Of a DNA stretch of 64,000 nt, positions 12,701 to 27,700 are shown in pieces. The stretch comes from Brachypodius melanocephalos (lineage: Eukaryota; Chordata; Aves; Passeriformes; Pycnonotidae). How positions within the stretch are numbered: the first letter of the stretch is position 1; every line of letters begins with the position of its first letter. The DNA is taken from assembly GCA_013398615.1 (NCBI GenBank), contig VZSR01002741.1, positions 1,996,752 through 2,060,751 of the forward strand, read 5' to 3'. Below the pieces are notes generated by a model. The model worked only from the letters and a program-made list of their open reading frames with translations. It did not search any database and was not told the origin of the DNA. A program made the position numbers and the translations under genes.

Positions 12701-15700
12701 CACAACACCAGCTTGTTCCCAAACTGATGGGAGTCATCGAGAATCTTTTTACCAACTCAGCTGGGAAAGGCTGGAATTAAACTCTCCAGAGAGGCAAAGG
12801 CATTTAGACCCAGCTGTGGGGCTGAGGCAGTGTTAGTTCAGCACAAAGCCTTGCCACTAAGGACATTGTACTTGGATCTCTTTGTTCCCAGGTTTTGGAT
12901 TAAAGAGCCCTTCCTCCCTTCCTTCCCCCCCTGCTGCTGCTGCTCAAGGGGGAGAGGGAGATGTGATTTCAGAGATGGCTGCATCACTCCCTGCTCTTTG
13001 GAACTCAACTGCAAAAAATCATTTTATTGGGAATGTTGGAAGCATTTTTCCGCCTGCCAAATGTTACTTCTGGATACGAGACGCTGCCTGAGGGAGGCTG
13101 ATAAATGAATTTCTTTCATTTCCTGGGCTTTGGTTACAGAACTGCCACACATAGAACTTCTAGTGGAAATTTGTAACTTGAAATTGCCACAACTCTGGAG
13201 AATTACTTGGTTTGCTTCAGTTTTTTTTGAGCAGTCGTGTTTCTAAGCCAAGCCTAACCTATCACTTTGAGGAAGAGGGCTTATTGCAAATTGGGAAGCC
13301 AAAATTAACCCTTGTGCCTGTGATCCAGTGTTGAATCAATATGAGGTTGCTTTAACCAGAACTGCAGTTGTGTGTATGTATTTAGAGTCAGAAATTATTT
13401 TGTATGACCTTCCCAGGAGTATTTAGCTTGAAGAAATGGCATCAGCTGTAAAGTAGTGGTTGGCACATTTCTCCTGGCATTTTAGGGACCAGTTATGTCC
13501 AGTGGAAGGTGTCCCTGCCCATGGCAGGGAGTTGGAATGAGGTGAGCTTTCAGTTCTCTTCCAACCCTGCCCTTTTTTCCTTTGTAAACCACCCAGCAGT
13601 GCCCAGGCAAGGCCATTTCTAGCTGATTGTATTTGGAATTTCACTCACAGGCTTAGCTTCTGCTCTAGAACAAGAAGTTCCTTGTCATGTTCCCAGTCTG
13701 GAGGTGACATCCCAGGCCACCTCGTGGCCAAGGAGCCGTGAGGTGACCCCCTGCAGTCCTGAGGACTGATCCAAGCTTTACCAGCTTTACAGTCTGTCCT
13801 TAAACCTTGCACAAAGTAAGTGAAAGGTGTGCATTCTGAGGGTGTGGAAACATCACAGGAGGCACATCCTGGGGTTTGTGAGCTGAGGGTGAATCAGTGG
13901 CATCAACTCCAGAGCCAGAAGATGGATGGACCTGCTGAGGGAGGCAGCAGAGCAGTGTAAATTCATCCCTGTGAGAAAGCCTTAAAGTTCCCTTTCCTGC
14001 CTCAGCAGAACCACATGCAAGTTACTTCTGATTATTTTCCATCCATTGAAAAATCAAGTTTTCCAGTTGCTTCTCTCTCCCAGATCTCCTTGAGACATGG
14101 ATTTTGCATGCTGTGATGGCTGAGAGTTTGGGGCACTGAAGGGGGCTCTGCATTGCTGGGTAGGGAAGTGTCTCTGTGGACACCCTTTGGAGACTGCTGA
14201 GATGAGCATGAAACCAAGTAGCATAGTCTGGAAGCAGCAAAATTCTCAGTTACCGTGATTTTAATGCCCTGAGGGGGAAAATGGGCTGTTGGGAAGGGTC
14301 AGATTCCTTCAGATGGATTAATGTCCCTCATGAGCCTTCGTGTTCCTCTATAACAGTGTCAAATCATCCATCCCCTGGATTGGTGAAATGTGATCCCAGC
14401 GTGTGTGAGTGAACTCTCAGAGTAATAAATTCCTAAAGGAGAGCTTTGTGGTCTGCATGGACAGCTGGAGCTGCCAAGGCCCTGTTTGCAGGTAGCAGGG
14501 GTTTTGGGGCTGCCTGGATCGAGGCTGAGGTGGCAGTGAGGGGTGCACAAACTTCTGTGTGCATCAGGCTTAGAACTCCTGGAAAACAAAGAAAGATTTC
14601 ACCTGTGGTCAAAAACTCAGAAGAAGAATCATGGAATGGTTGAGGTTGGAAGGACCTTAGAGATCACCTGGTTCCATCCCCTGCCATGGGCAGGGACACC
14701 TTCCACTATCCCAGGTTGCTCCAAGCCCCGTCCAGCCTGGCCTTGGATACTTCCAGGGATCCAGGGGCAGCCACAGCAAGACCAGTGTGTTAGGAGAAAA
14801 CCTTTAATTTCTGTTCCTTACCGCAAAAAAGGTGTTTAGAAACCTCTGCTAGACCTTGAGCACATCAGAACATGTTAGTACATCATATTTATCATCAGTG
14901 ACTTGTGTGCTGGTCATGCCTTATTACTTGCCTTGGTTCCTTCCTGCAGTTTGGAGGAGGAGTGCATCTGTTTTTCCACACATCAGGCACACTGGAAGCT
15001 GCTTTATCAGCTTTTGGTCCATGAAAATGGAAATCCTTTACCAGTTGAAAATGCTTCCCTGGGCGTATTTGCAGACTTGGTTTTGCAGTAGTGGCTTTTC
15101 ATTGTTAACTGGGAATAAAGCTCTTGGGGAGAGATTCCCAGTAAGGGAAGTGGTGGGTGCATTTGCAAAGGGTCCTTCTTGAAAAGAGATATTAAAGATA
15201 AAACTTTGCTCTCTGGGAATGTTCACAGGCTAACAGGAAATGGCCCAGTGACTGTTACCCAGGGAAGCTGTGACAGACATCCACAAAAAAATCAGTGGTT
15301 TTGATAGACTCACCATATATTTATGTTTCCATTATATTTCCACTATATATTACTATTTTTCCATAATATTAAGTATCTTTTCCACTTGTTCCTCCAGAGA
15401 GTCAAAGTTAGGCTGGGGGCACTGTTGTAACAGTGAAGTTACTCTGCCCATTCCAAGGCAGAGCTTTAGGGATGAACTGTATGTACAGAGGATTCTCCTC
15501 TCCATCTCTTGGGGTGTGAGGGGTTAATTGCCCTGAACTTCTCCTTTCCCAGCCTAACCCTGATTCCATAGTCTGAAAATACAAATTCCAGTCTTTCCAG
15601 TGCTCTGCATTTCCCTGACAGATTTTTCCAGGCAGGTGTGGCTGTAGGACTGAACCTTGATACAGAAAACCACATGGGTTTCTGTGGAAGACTGTGATGT

Positions 15701-18700
15701 GTACATGAAACTTCAGGGCTGTTAGAGGGAAGACAGAAGAAGGAAAGACATTAAACTTGCATGAATTATTCCACCTCAAAGGGCAGATCCTCAGAAGTTT
15801 CTCCCAACCCATCAGCTCCCTGCCCTGCCCCACTGCAGTGCCCTGTGCATGCTCTGGGGTGTTTCAGCCCATGTTTCTGGGCTGCTGGAGGGGACTTGGT
15901 GAGGGAGTTGTTTATGATTACAGATTACAGTCCTTGCTGTCCCTTTGGCCTCTTTGCAAGTGGAAAGGACAGTAATTCCTGTTCCTCTGCTGGTTTGTTT
16001 GGAGAGTGTTGGCTCTGTGACACAGAGCCTCTGAGCCCCGTGCAGTTGGCAGTGTCTGCACCAGGCTGGGCCTGGCAAGGACCTCACAAATAAACAGGGA
16101 TTTTGCTCAGCTTCTGAAATGCTAAATGTTCTCAGAATAACAACTGAGCTACATTATTCTTCCCCACCCTCCTCCAAAAATGTCTGCCTATGGAATTATT
16201 TGGGAATTTATATTGCACAAATGTTTTGTATCTTATTTTTGCCCAAATGAACTTTCTGTTTTGGGGTTTGTTTTACTCTGTGGACAGAGAGATGTTCACA
16301 AGCACTTCAGGCAGCGTGAGCAGTCACTGCCACCAACAGATGTAACTCCTGTCACTCTCCCCAGCAGAATGTTTGTTCTCCTTCTTTTCTCATGCCAGGA
16401 AAATGAGCCTTTGTGCAGCATGTGGTGGATTTGCTCAGAGACCTGATCCAGCACAGGAATAAGCTCAGCACGAAAAAGCTGCTTTTAGTTGTTTGCTGGA
16501 TGAGCTCCCAGGTTGGGTTCACCCTGCAATTCCCTGGACTGGAGTTGATGGGAAGGGAGCAGGCTCTGCTGGCGCTGAGCTGTGCGATCTGGAGAGTCTG
16601 GCATGGCATCTTAGCAAAGTTATTGGATCTGCTTCCAGAATTCCTCCTGCAGCGGGCTGGGTACAGCCTGTGGCAACATGTAAAAAGCATTTTTAGGTTC
16701 TTAATGAGATATTTTCTAGATAGATACTTCCTGCATCTTTATCCACCTGTTAACAAGTGTTTTGCCAATGTAAGATTGTTTTAGGGACATGAGGCTGCAA
16801 AATTCCCTCTTTTCCCTTCCAGTGCCAAGCAAGTAATCCAAAGTTCTTATGTAATGACCAAGTCAGTGTTTAAAGCATCAATTACACGAGTGCACACCTT
16901 GTGTCCCCTGATCTGCTGAGAGGGGAGGTTTTTTTTAATCCTTTGGGATCTAAACAGGGATCACTGTGGGGTTTTTGAGGAGTCTGACTCACTCAGTTCT
17001 CAGAAGCAGAAATGGCCATAGCAGCATGTGATTTTCACATGGGCAAGGGAAGAACATGGAATCAGGGAATATCCTGGGTAGGAAGGACTCACAGGGATCA
17101 TTCAGTACAGGGCACCCCACAGTTCCAGCCTGTGCCTGGGAGCATTGTCCAAAGGCTCCTGGAGCTCTGGCAGGGTCAGTGCAGTGTCCACCTCCCTGGC
17201 ACAGTTTGGTGGCTTTGTAGTCCTTGTAGCTCCACACTTTGGGACACTGTGCTCCTCTACCTGCACTGGTGTTTTCATGGGTTGTGTTGTGCAGGTGATG
17301 GAATCTTCTGTGCCCTGCTCCACATGTAAAATCAGAGCAGTTGCCAAAAATCTGCCTTAAAGAATACCTGCAGTCAGACACAGCACTCACCCCATCTGGA
17401 AAAGATGCCTTGATTGCTCCCTCCTGCTAATTTCAATTCACTTAACTTTGTCATCATCTCCTGGTCTCTAAATCATCTCAGCCTTGGTGAATAAACACTA
17501 AATCCTACCTCATTTATTATGCAGATGATCCTATCATTGTTGCTTGATCACCCTCAGTTCTGCATAAATTAGTTCCTTTGTGTAGTGTTTAAATATATTG
17601 GTTCATTTTATTTCATAGGAAGCAAGGACAGAATCTATTGCCAGACCTTTGGAGATAAATGAGGCTGAGAAGGTGATGAAAATTGCCATTAACAGCATTC
17701 TGGTAAGTAAAATATTGTTTATTTGATTGTAAAATTATAATTTTTCTGCTACAAGAAGAAATTAGCTCTTTCTATCAACAGCCTGGGGCAAAGAGTGCCA
17801 AAGCCATCACCTGCAGCTGCAGTTGATGCATCTAAGAGTTGCTCATAACCCCTCTCATGGGGGAAAACAGATTGTAGTCATATTCCCTGCCTCTGTTAGG
17901 AGCTTCACCCCAAAAGCTCTACAGGAGGGATAAAAGTTGCCCAAATCAGCACAGACATTTACATCCTCTACCTTGTGTGAGCCCAGTGACCTGGGTAGCT
18001 CCAAAAGTGCTGGTGCCTCTGGAGTTGGGCTCTGGAAACAGGACAGGAGCTGACCAAGGGGTGAGTGAGGAGAGCTGGCCCTGTGCTAGTGAGGATCCTG
18101 CCAGGGCATCCCTGGGGTGCTTGCTGTGAAGGACTTTTTGTCTGTCCTGCGCTTGGCAGCCCTGGCCTTGCTCCAGGGCTTGGGTTCCTGACTTTGTGAA
18201 CCTTCAGCTGCACTGTGTGAGGAGGGAGGTTAATTAACTCCCAGTGATTCCTATCAGTTATTTCACTGCAAACTGTATCCAGTCCAAGTGTGTGATTACA
18301 AGGATGGAATTCCAGGTTTAACCAGCCAGTTCATATTCAGGAGAGATTCCAGGCAATCTTCCCTTCTGTTTTGCTCCTGCTCACAGACTGTGTGAATATT
18401 AAATATTGTTAATGTGCATTTCTTACTCCAGCTGTAGAACTGATGAACTGAGAGCTGCAGGAGAGAGGGACTGGCTGCCTGACAAACAGCAGTGGCACAC
18501 ACTCAGCTCCCTAATCCTGGCCCAATTCATGGAATGAATGACCTGAGCAGCACCAACACTCACTGCTGGAATTCCAGCAGTGAAATCCTCCCTCTCCTTC
18601 TCTCCCTCAAAAGATGCTCGTGGTTTCTTGAGCCTGAGCACACTGGATGTACTCAGATCATTTGAATCAATTGGAATATTTCCACTTCTCCTCTAGCACA

Positions 18701-21700
18701 TGTTGAAATGTTCAAGATGCTTCCCGTATTTTGAAAAAAAAATTGATAAAGCAAAACTTAGGAAAGGATGAAGATATTCAGCTATAGGAAGTTCTTTATA
18801 AAACTGACTTGTTTCTTGAAGAGAAAAGAGAAATTATGGAAGCTTAAAATTCCCTAAAATAGTGCCAAGAAACAAATGCATATCTCATCTGTTTATTCAG
18901 AGAGAATCATGGAATCACTAAGGTTGGAAAGGACCTGAATGATTCCATTAAGATAAAATCCAGAAAGACCTTAATGATGCCAAAAGATGGGCTTCTTCCT
19001 GCCTTCTACTGCTTCTTCAGTGAGAAGAAAAACTAAAGTTACAGCTGTTTTTTCCTTCTTTAAGAATGTTGGCAAAAAAAATCAGGTATTCTACATTTGT
19101 AAATGTCCAGTTAGTTCATAATCCTGGCCACAAAGAACTTTTTGAATTTCCATTGCCTACTTGAGTGAACGCAGATGAGATTATCCAGAACAATGTTCAG
19201 CATCTGAAAGATAAATTTAAATTATCCCAGTGCCAGCCATGGTTCACCATCCTTCTCTTCCAGGAAGAAGTCCAGAAGACTAAAGACATGTTGAATAATG
19301 TGGCTTTGGATGAAGCCAGTTTGGAAGCCAAGATCGAAAAACGAAAATTGGAACTGGAAAGGAGCCAGAAGAGGCTGCAGACTCTGCAGAGTGTTCGGTA
19401 AAGATCATGAACTGATTATCCGCTGCAGGAAGGAGTGCGAGCATAAAGGATGAAACTGGTGCAGACAGTCCCTCTGCTCCCAGAGGCACCAATTGAAAAA
19501 TTCATTCTGCAATCTTTTAGGATCAGATCCTCTGGGCACTGGTACAGTCTGCCAGAAAATTCGGAGAGTCACAGAATCCCAGACTGGTTTGGGTGAGAAG
19601 GGACCTTGAAGCCCACCCCCTGCCATGGCAAGGACGACATCCACTAGCCCAGACTGGTCCAAGCCCCTTCCAGCCTGGCCTTGGACACTTCCAGGGATCC
19701 ATGAGCAGCCACAGCTTCCTCCCAGGGAACAATTCCTTCCTAATATCCACTCTAAATCTCTCCTCTTTCAGTTTGAACCCATTGCTCCTTGTCCTATAAC
19801 TGCAGTTCCCAATGATGAGTCCCTCTCCCTCCTTGTAAGTTCCTTCAGATACTGGAGGTCTCCTAGTGTTCAGGTTTACAGTATGGGTTGATTTCTGGCC
19901 CTTAATTAACCTGCAGGTTTATACAATCTGCAATCTGACCTAATATTTATATATATATATATATTAGATGAGGTAGTGGTGGAAGGAATGACCTGGATTC
20001 ACATCCCCCTTTTATCAGCAGCACTCTGCAGGAGGTGGATTGGGTGGGTGTGAAGCTCTGAGCAGCAGCAGTGGTTTTTGGGGTGCATCAGTCACCTCTT
20101 GGGTGTACTGACTGACATCATCACTTCATCATACTGTCTAATTAAACCTGTAATGACCCAGAACACTTTTGTAGCAAATAAGTCCCCAGCAAAGTAGATG
20201 ATTTGTCAGCCATGCTACACACCAACTTTGTGCAGTTATAGGAACAGCAGGAGAATTAACCTAACATTGCCTTCCAAGGGGGCCAAAGTGTTGCCTTTGT
20301 GCCTATGTGGAAGGAAAAAGGAGTTGTACACAAAAACCTTCTTTTTGCTTTATGTAATTCCCAGGATTGTTTAGTGAGGGGCTTTGTCTTGAGCTTTTAT
20401 TCTCTGAAGCAGTGTGAAACCTTAAAAACAAGAGGGTTTTTTGTTTTAGTGGACATGGAAGGGCAGCTGCAAAACCAAAACTGCATTTCAGAATTCTGTA
20501 TATATAGAGCAATATTTATTGACTCCTAGAATCACAGAGTGCCTTGGGTTGGAAGAGACCTTAAAGCTCATCTCATTCCAAGGCCCTGCCATGGGACATC
20601 TCCCACTGTCCCAGGTTGCTGCAAGCCCCATAAAACCCGGCCTTGAGCACTTCCAGGGATGGGGCAGCCACAGCTTCTCTGGGTAGATTTCACTGAGTTC
20701 TCTGTGCTTGCTCTCCCCAGTCCTGCTTTTATGGATGAGTATGAGAAGATTGAGAAGCAGCTGGAGAAGCAGTACAGTACTTACCTCGAGAAGTTCCGAA
20801 ATCTGACCTACATGGAGCAGCTCCTGGATGATCAGCGACGGACAGAGCAGGAGATGTTTGAGGTAGGGCAGTTTGGAAATGCTCAGCAGGACTGCACAGC
20901 CTGCAGATCTTGGCCTTACAACAGCAAATGTTTTAATCCCCTTTTCCAAAGCAGCACATCAGGAGTTGATGGAGTGATGGAGTTGATGGCAGGTGAGGGA
21001 CAGGCCAGTGACTGTGGCTGCTCCTGGCCAAGCACAACAGCACAGCTGCATTTTCTTATTTAATGAAGTTAAACCAGTGTAGCGATGGCTCTTGCCAGTC
21101 TCTGCCCACATGACTCATTTTCAGCTGCTGGGTTTTGTTCAGGAAGAACGTTTTCAGAATTCCTGATCTTCCTTTTGCTGTCTGCAATGGATGTGCTTAC
21201 TCTATTGTCTGCTGATGCACAAGAGTTTCTCAGCACAAGACTCTTCAGTCTCCTCAAAGTATCAGTGGAAACAGCCAAGACCATCAGTGAGATCAGATGT
21301 GCTGGGATCCTCCCCCTCATACACTTCAGTTTTGTTTGGCAGAATTCTGCCTTCTCTTGAACTTGCTGGGTTGTGTCAGTTCAGTGTGATTCTCCTCAAT
21401 GGATAATCTGCAACTGTATCCTGTTTTGCTCCAGGTTTTCTTTGGGTGTTTACTGGACTGCAGTGCTTTCAGCCATCCTTTCCTTCAGCTTCCAGCAACT
21501 TCTTGTTTTATTGTCATCCTTCTCACTGTCATTACCCACTCTTGTCTTCTGGTCTTCATTGAAAACATGTTGGAGTGAACCCTCTCCCCTGGGATCTTAG
21601 TGCTGCTGGGTGTGCTGCACCTGGAATTACAGAATCACAGCATCCATGGGGCTGGAAAAGACCTCTGAGACCATCGAGTCCCACCTGGGACCCATCCCCA

Positions 21701-24700
21701 CCTTGTCACCAGCCCAGAGCCCTGAGTGCCACATCCAGACTTTCCTTGAACACCTCCGGGAATGGGGACTACAGACCTCCCTGGGCAGCTCCTCCCAGTG
21801 CTTAACAACCCTTTCCATGAGGAAATTCCTCCTGATGTCCAGCCTGGACCACCCCTGGCACAGCTTGAGGCCATTCCCTTTTGTCCTGTCCCTGTTCCCT
21901 GGGAGCAGAGCCCTGGCTGTCCCCTTCTGTCAGGGAGTTGTGCAGAGCCAGAAGGGACCCCCTGAGCCTTCTCTTCTCCAGGCCAAGCCCCCCCAGCTCC
22001 CTCAGGAATTCTCCAGACCCTTCTTCTTGTGCTCCAGACCCTTCCCCAGTTCCCTTCCCTGGACCAGCCCCTCAGTGTCCTTTCTGTTGTGAGGGGCCCA
22101 CACAGCACTGGAGCTGTGGCCACATCCATGCAGCCAGTTAACCCATTGTTAATCAGTGCTTCCTCATTCCACCACCACCTTGTGGATACAGGGAAACCCA
22201 TGCTGTTGAAAAGTCTTAAATATTTTTCTGCATTATTTGCTTGAGGGATAAAATATATTTTGAAAGCTGATGTGGGCATTTGGTATCTTGTTCATCCCTG
22301 TGAAGCAGTTTCCCATCAAGCCCCTCTTTTCACAAGCAATATCTCTGTAGATGTTTTTGCACCTTATATCTGAAATCAGTTCTAGCTCTCTGTTCCAGTT
22401 CTTCACCATCCTTGCCCCCTGCTCAAAGAAAGTCTTCAACTTGAAGTAAATCTTGAAGTGAAGCCTAAAATCTGATTTATGCCTTCTGTTCAAATGCCAC
22501 TGAGACTTCACAGCCAAAGGAGAAGTGCTTTAAACTGAGCTACCTGAAACTGTTTATGAATTCAAGTGCAGAATTTTGTTAATGAGTTGGTGCTCAGCTC
22601 TTCGGGGGATTTTTGTTAAAAGATAATAAGACAAAGAAAAAGCCTTTGTCATTCACAGCTGTGCCGTGATTAGAATATGGAGAGCACACTTTATTTTTCA
22701 TTTTTCTCCTTCTTTCTGTGAGACTCCTGGGACCCTACCCATATGGTTTGGCTTGTGGTTTCCTAGGATAAGCAGGGAACAAAGCTTCAGCCTAATGCAG
22801 AATTAAAGAGTATAAAAACTGGTGACAAAAAGATGCTGTTTTGCTTTGCACATTTCTATCAGTTGTGCCTAAAAATACTTGGAACATATAAAGGATGAGG
22901 CTCTGACCATCTCTTTGTGGGCAGGAGCACAGTGAGTGACTCAGGCAGCCATGAGTGCTTTGCTGCAGAAGCTGTTGCTTTAGAAGAGGGGGAGTGTGTG
23001 TCTCTCTTCAAGCCAAATATTCAAAAGTGCTGGAGTCCAAACTGGGATTTGAAGACATTATGAGATGTCAGTCCTCAAAATCAAACTCCAGGACTTGGGG
23101 ACTGAAAGAGGGTGAAGAATTTCATCTGGAGAAGGCTCTGGGGAAACTTTAGAGCAGTCTCCAGTGCCTAAAGGGGCTCTAGGAGAGCCCACGAGGGACT
23201 TGGGACAAGGGGTGAAGGGACAGGACACAGCCAGAGGGCAGGGCTAGGTGGGACATTGGGAAGGAATTGTTCCCTGGGAGGGTGGGCAGGCCCTGGCACA
23301 GGGTGCCCAGAGAAGCTGTGGCTGCCCCTGGATTCCTGGAAGTGTTCCAGGCCAGGCTGGACAGGGATTGGAGCAACCTGGGATAGTGGGATCTGTCCCT
23401 GTCCATGGCAGGGGATGGAGTGAGATGAGTTTTAAGTTCCCTTCCATCCCAGACCATTCCATGATTCTAATCTGGGTCCCAGCTAAACCGAGAGACCTCC
23501 TGGTGCACTCCTGCTTCCAAACCAGTGAGGGGTTGCACTTTTTAATCTATTTTGGATTAGTCTCTGGCCAGCCTGGAACACCAGGATGTGTCTGTCACTT
23601 CTTTCAGTCTTGACCTGCTTTTCAGGTGGTGCTTCCACACTTTGGGTACTTTATAGTGAAGCAAAACTGTGGGTTATTACATGCTTTAAGAAGAAGAGGA
23701 CAGTTTACTCCAAAACAATGCTTTGCATGTCGTCCTACAGTTTATAATCTTGTGTAATTTTCAGCATCAACAGAGGAAAAAAACAACAAGGATAATTACA
23801 TTTAATCTATTTTAAAACACACTCATTCCAGCTGTCAGAAACACTGAAAATTATGTTGATTTTTCCCCAACCCTGATTTGTCTTTTGTTCCACCAAACAA
23901 ATCTTAATTAACTTCTGCAGTAGCAGCATGAGGCAATTCTTTTATCATTGCTGTGTATTTGCTAAAGAGCTTGCCAGCAAAAAGCATTAGGAGTGTAATT
24001 AGATTAATCCAGCACTCCCTGTGCTGTTCTGAGCTCTGGTTCCTGGGCCCCTCTCCTTGACTTAGTCCATGTTTTTGGGAGTTTTTGTTCTGATTGAGAG
24101 CCTGATTCTGTTGCTGAATAATGAGCCAGATCTGTGCTGCAGTTGGACTCAAGAGTGGTTGGGTATCCACAGCCACCGACCTGGGCCTGAGTGCAGCTCC
24201 TAATTAGCAAAGTGATTTAGAGATTTTAATTAAGTGCCACTTAGCAGTTGAAGCACTCCAGCCCTCCAGAGCTGGTGGCTGTGTACATTTTGAAGGTGGT
24301 TTGTGAATATTCAAAGCCCCGTGTGGCTCCTGGTGTTCTCCTGATCCTTTGCCTGCCTGTGTCAGTCACGGGGAGCCGTGGTTGGAGTGGGATCAGTGGG
24401 AGGCTCCTGCCAGGCACTGGGCTGAGAAATCTGTGTTGAAGGAACTGACAGGCTCGTGTTGAGCCTGAGCCCAACAGCAAATTGGTGATGAAGCAGCTCC
24501 TGCCAAGCACCTGCCTGTCTGATGTGGGAGCCCATTGAAATACGTGAAAAATACAAAATGATTTGGCCATTGTCTCCTGGAGAAGGCAGAAGTCCACACA
24601 TGACTCGTCCTTGGAGTGGGTTTCTCACACTTACTGACAACTGTCATGCACTGCTTACTCATGGATCTGAGGAATTTAAACAAGGGCCTTTTGTCTTTGC

Positions 24701-27700
24701 CATTTCCTCCGCTTTCTTCACCTCTTTTATTATCCTTCTGTTCCTTTGTGCTGTTCATGGAATTAATCCATCTTCCTGCAGTTCTGTGCCAAGGCAGGGA
24801 TTTATGAGCCATGTCTCCTCAAAGATTGGGTCTTATTTTTCTGCTTTGTAAAAAGATTCAGCACAGTTAATTCATTTTTACCCTGTTTCTAAGATGGAAT
24901 AGTTTTGGGTGTTTAGACACAGAAGCTATTAGAACTTTGGCTGTTCTAAAAAACCCAATTTTCAGGGGTTTTTCAGATTTGGGGGTTGAAATTCTCTCTG
25001 GATTATAAATGAATGCCTCTCTTTTAAAGGACAACACAGACCAATACAGTTCAGAAAGGTGGTTTTGGAATTAGGTTATGTAATGCCAGAATAATTTGGC
25101 AATTTCCTTCAGCATTTGCCTTTTCCCTGGAGAGACTGTTTTTATTCTTTCTTGTGCTTCTCAGAGGACACCCCAGAAGTACTTTCCTCTTCAGCTGCTT
25201 TCTCCTAAGGTATTTTCAGACTGTTTTTATGCTGTCTGGTATCAGCTTAGGAATGCCATGAAGTGGTGGATATGGGGATGAGGATGTTCTTAGCCACTAA
25301 GTCTTTATCTTTAGTTTGGGATTAATTAAACTGCTTTTCTTTTTGTCATTATGGAGTTTCTAAGGACATGTAGTGATAGAATAAGGGGGAATGGCTTTAA
25401 ACTGAAGGAGGAGAAGTTTAGGTTGGATATTGAGAAGAAATCCTTCCCTGTGAGGGTGGGGAGGCCCTGGCTGGGCACCCGTGGCTGCCCCTGGATCCCT
25501 GGAAGTGTCCAAGGTCAGATTGGACAGGGCTTAGAGCAATGTGGGATAGTGGGAGGTGTCCCTGCCCACGGCAGGGGCTGGAATGGGATGAGATTTAAGG
25601 TCTCTTCCAAGCAAAACCGTTCCATGGTTGATTCTGTGGATTGTCAGTAAACAGTCCTTCATGATTAATCATGCAATTCCAAATAAACAGACTGTGTTGT
25701 GACTTACCCTTTGCAACCCACCCTCTCCAAATAAAATCCCTTTTTCATTGAACTCTTTTTTATGAGAGCTTCTGAATATGCACATAATAATAAATAGGAA
25801 TATCTGAGTTCTGCTCCACTCTGAGGTACCCCTTGGTTCTGTGCTTTTTGCACTGAACTGTCCCTCTTAAGTGCTAAATCCAACATTCCCACTGTGACAG
25901 CTGTTTGTTGCACTAGCCAGCACAAGGTTAACATGAAAAACAGCCAGTCACAGACTTTAATCTTCTAACTAATGTGCATTTGAATTATGACTGCTTTAAA
26001 CATTTTACAGGTGCCAGGAGAGCACTCCTGGTCCAGCAGTGCTGAATTGTGTGGAATATCAGATGTAAAAGTAAGCACAGGCTGCTGAATTGTTGGGTGC
26101 TTCTATTTTGGTCTTTAGTTCAGTGTACAAGGGTGACAGTATTGATGCACTGAGACACAGAAACCAGTGGGGAAATGCGGAAAAAATTAGAGCAGGGAGA
26201 AGGGAATGCACAGAAAGCGAAGGGGCAGTGGAGCGTAGGAGAAAAGGACAAAAGAAATTATTGGCTGAGAAATGATGATCACAGAAAGGAGAAGCTGGAG
26301 ACAGAAGGTGGGAGGGCGTGTGGAGAGTGCATTAGGGAAGATGAAAAGGTTCTGTTTGCATTCATTCCACCGAAATAAAATTCTGCACTCCCCTGCCAGT
26401 ACCATGGTAACTGCCCTGAGGCAGGTCATGCCTGCCTGCTCCTGGGGCTCTGTTGATACTCTCTCCCATTAAAGCTGTGAGAGAACTTTCTGGGAAATGC
26501 AAACAATTGAGATCAGTTCAATTGGTCTCAGTCAGATCAACTCAGTGCTCAAAGATCCCTATCTTCATAGGGATTATCTGGATAGCTGATGTGCCAGGTG
26601 GGTGACAAACTTGCCTTAGGATCCCAGATTTGGGGCCATTTGACTCACAGCTTCGAGTTCTTCCTGTCTCACACACTCCAGAGCTCATTCTATCACAGAG
26701 CTAGAGATCAGACAAGGAATTATTGAATCCCAAATCACTTACAGACTTTTCAGAGCAATAGAAAAATGCATATTCTGCCTCCAGCAGCCCCTGAAGGGTA
26801 AAAAGGTTCCTTGTGCCTCAGGGCTTGGTGCTGTGGTTGGATATGAACCCCCTGTAAAGGTTGCTCCGTCTGGTTCTTTCTTGCTGTTGTTATAAATCTG
26901 GGCTAATTCTTTTATAAATTAAACACTCTGCACTTGGGGATGGAACACGGAGGGGATCTGCTGAGTTTTGCAGCCAGTGTGAGTTTGTCATGCCAGCAGC
27001 TGTTCCTGTGAAGGGTGAGATGTAACAGCTCTCACTGACAGCGTGGCTTGGAAATCCATGGAGGACTGTCACAAAGAGAAATCAGAACTATCTGATCTCG
27101 AATAAATGCAGTTCTTAACTTGTCTCACTGAATTTCTTGCGCAGTGACTCCGGTGGAGAAGAGGCAATGCATGAGAACAATCTCTAGGGCATTCCAGAGT
27201 GCTGCCTTGGAGGTTTTACATCTCCTCTTTATCCAGCTTCATTTGGGAAGAAGATGAACAAGTCTGTGGTTCATATTATGGTCTTCCTGCCTTCCCTGCG
27301 TTATCCTTTTGAATATTCACAAAGACTTTAGATGTCTGAAATTTGTAACAGAAATCACTTGAAATTCACTCAGAATAGGAGACAATCACAGTACTTGAAA
27401 CAACACTGATCAAGAAGATCAATTGCTCTTTTTCCCCAGAGATCAACATTTAAATCGTTGAAAAATAGACAGGGGATTGAAAGAAAAAGCTGAAATAACT
27501 CTTAATTTGGGACTGATGTTTTGTGCTTTGCACCAAATAACATCAGCAGGTAGTGTTAAAATGATGTATAGGAAATTGAGGTTTATGCTCTGCTGCAGGT
27601 ACTTAGTGGGGAAAAGGAGCTGTGAGAGTGGCATTTTGATTTGCATAAACATGCATAATCTCATCAGGTGCAAAACAGTGAGGCCTGTGTCTTAAAACAG

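Larger units (their letters stand above)
8268..17618 (+). other. CLUAP1 intron 5
   Basis: 9.35-kb intron with CR1 fragments at about 13501-13570, 14625-14780 and 17055-17210. Short open frames inside it (for example 8408-8869 and 11049-11492) have no family signature and are treated as chance. Confidence 0.88.
19398..20720 (+). other. CLUAP1 intron 7
   Basis: 1.32-kb intron with two minus-strand CR1 copies (about 19567-19865 and 20528-20683) and an (AT)8 run near 19948-19964. The second CR1 copy ends about 37 bases before exon 8. Confidence 0.9.

Noticed and set aside
21635..22279. Minus-strand 214-residue open frame
   Set aside because: It runs along the sense strand of a CR1 3' region and past both of its ends into intron. 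No reverse transcriptase or endonuclease motif is present.
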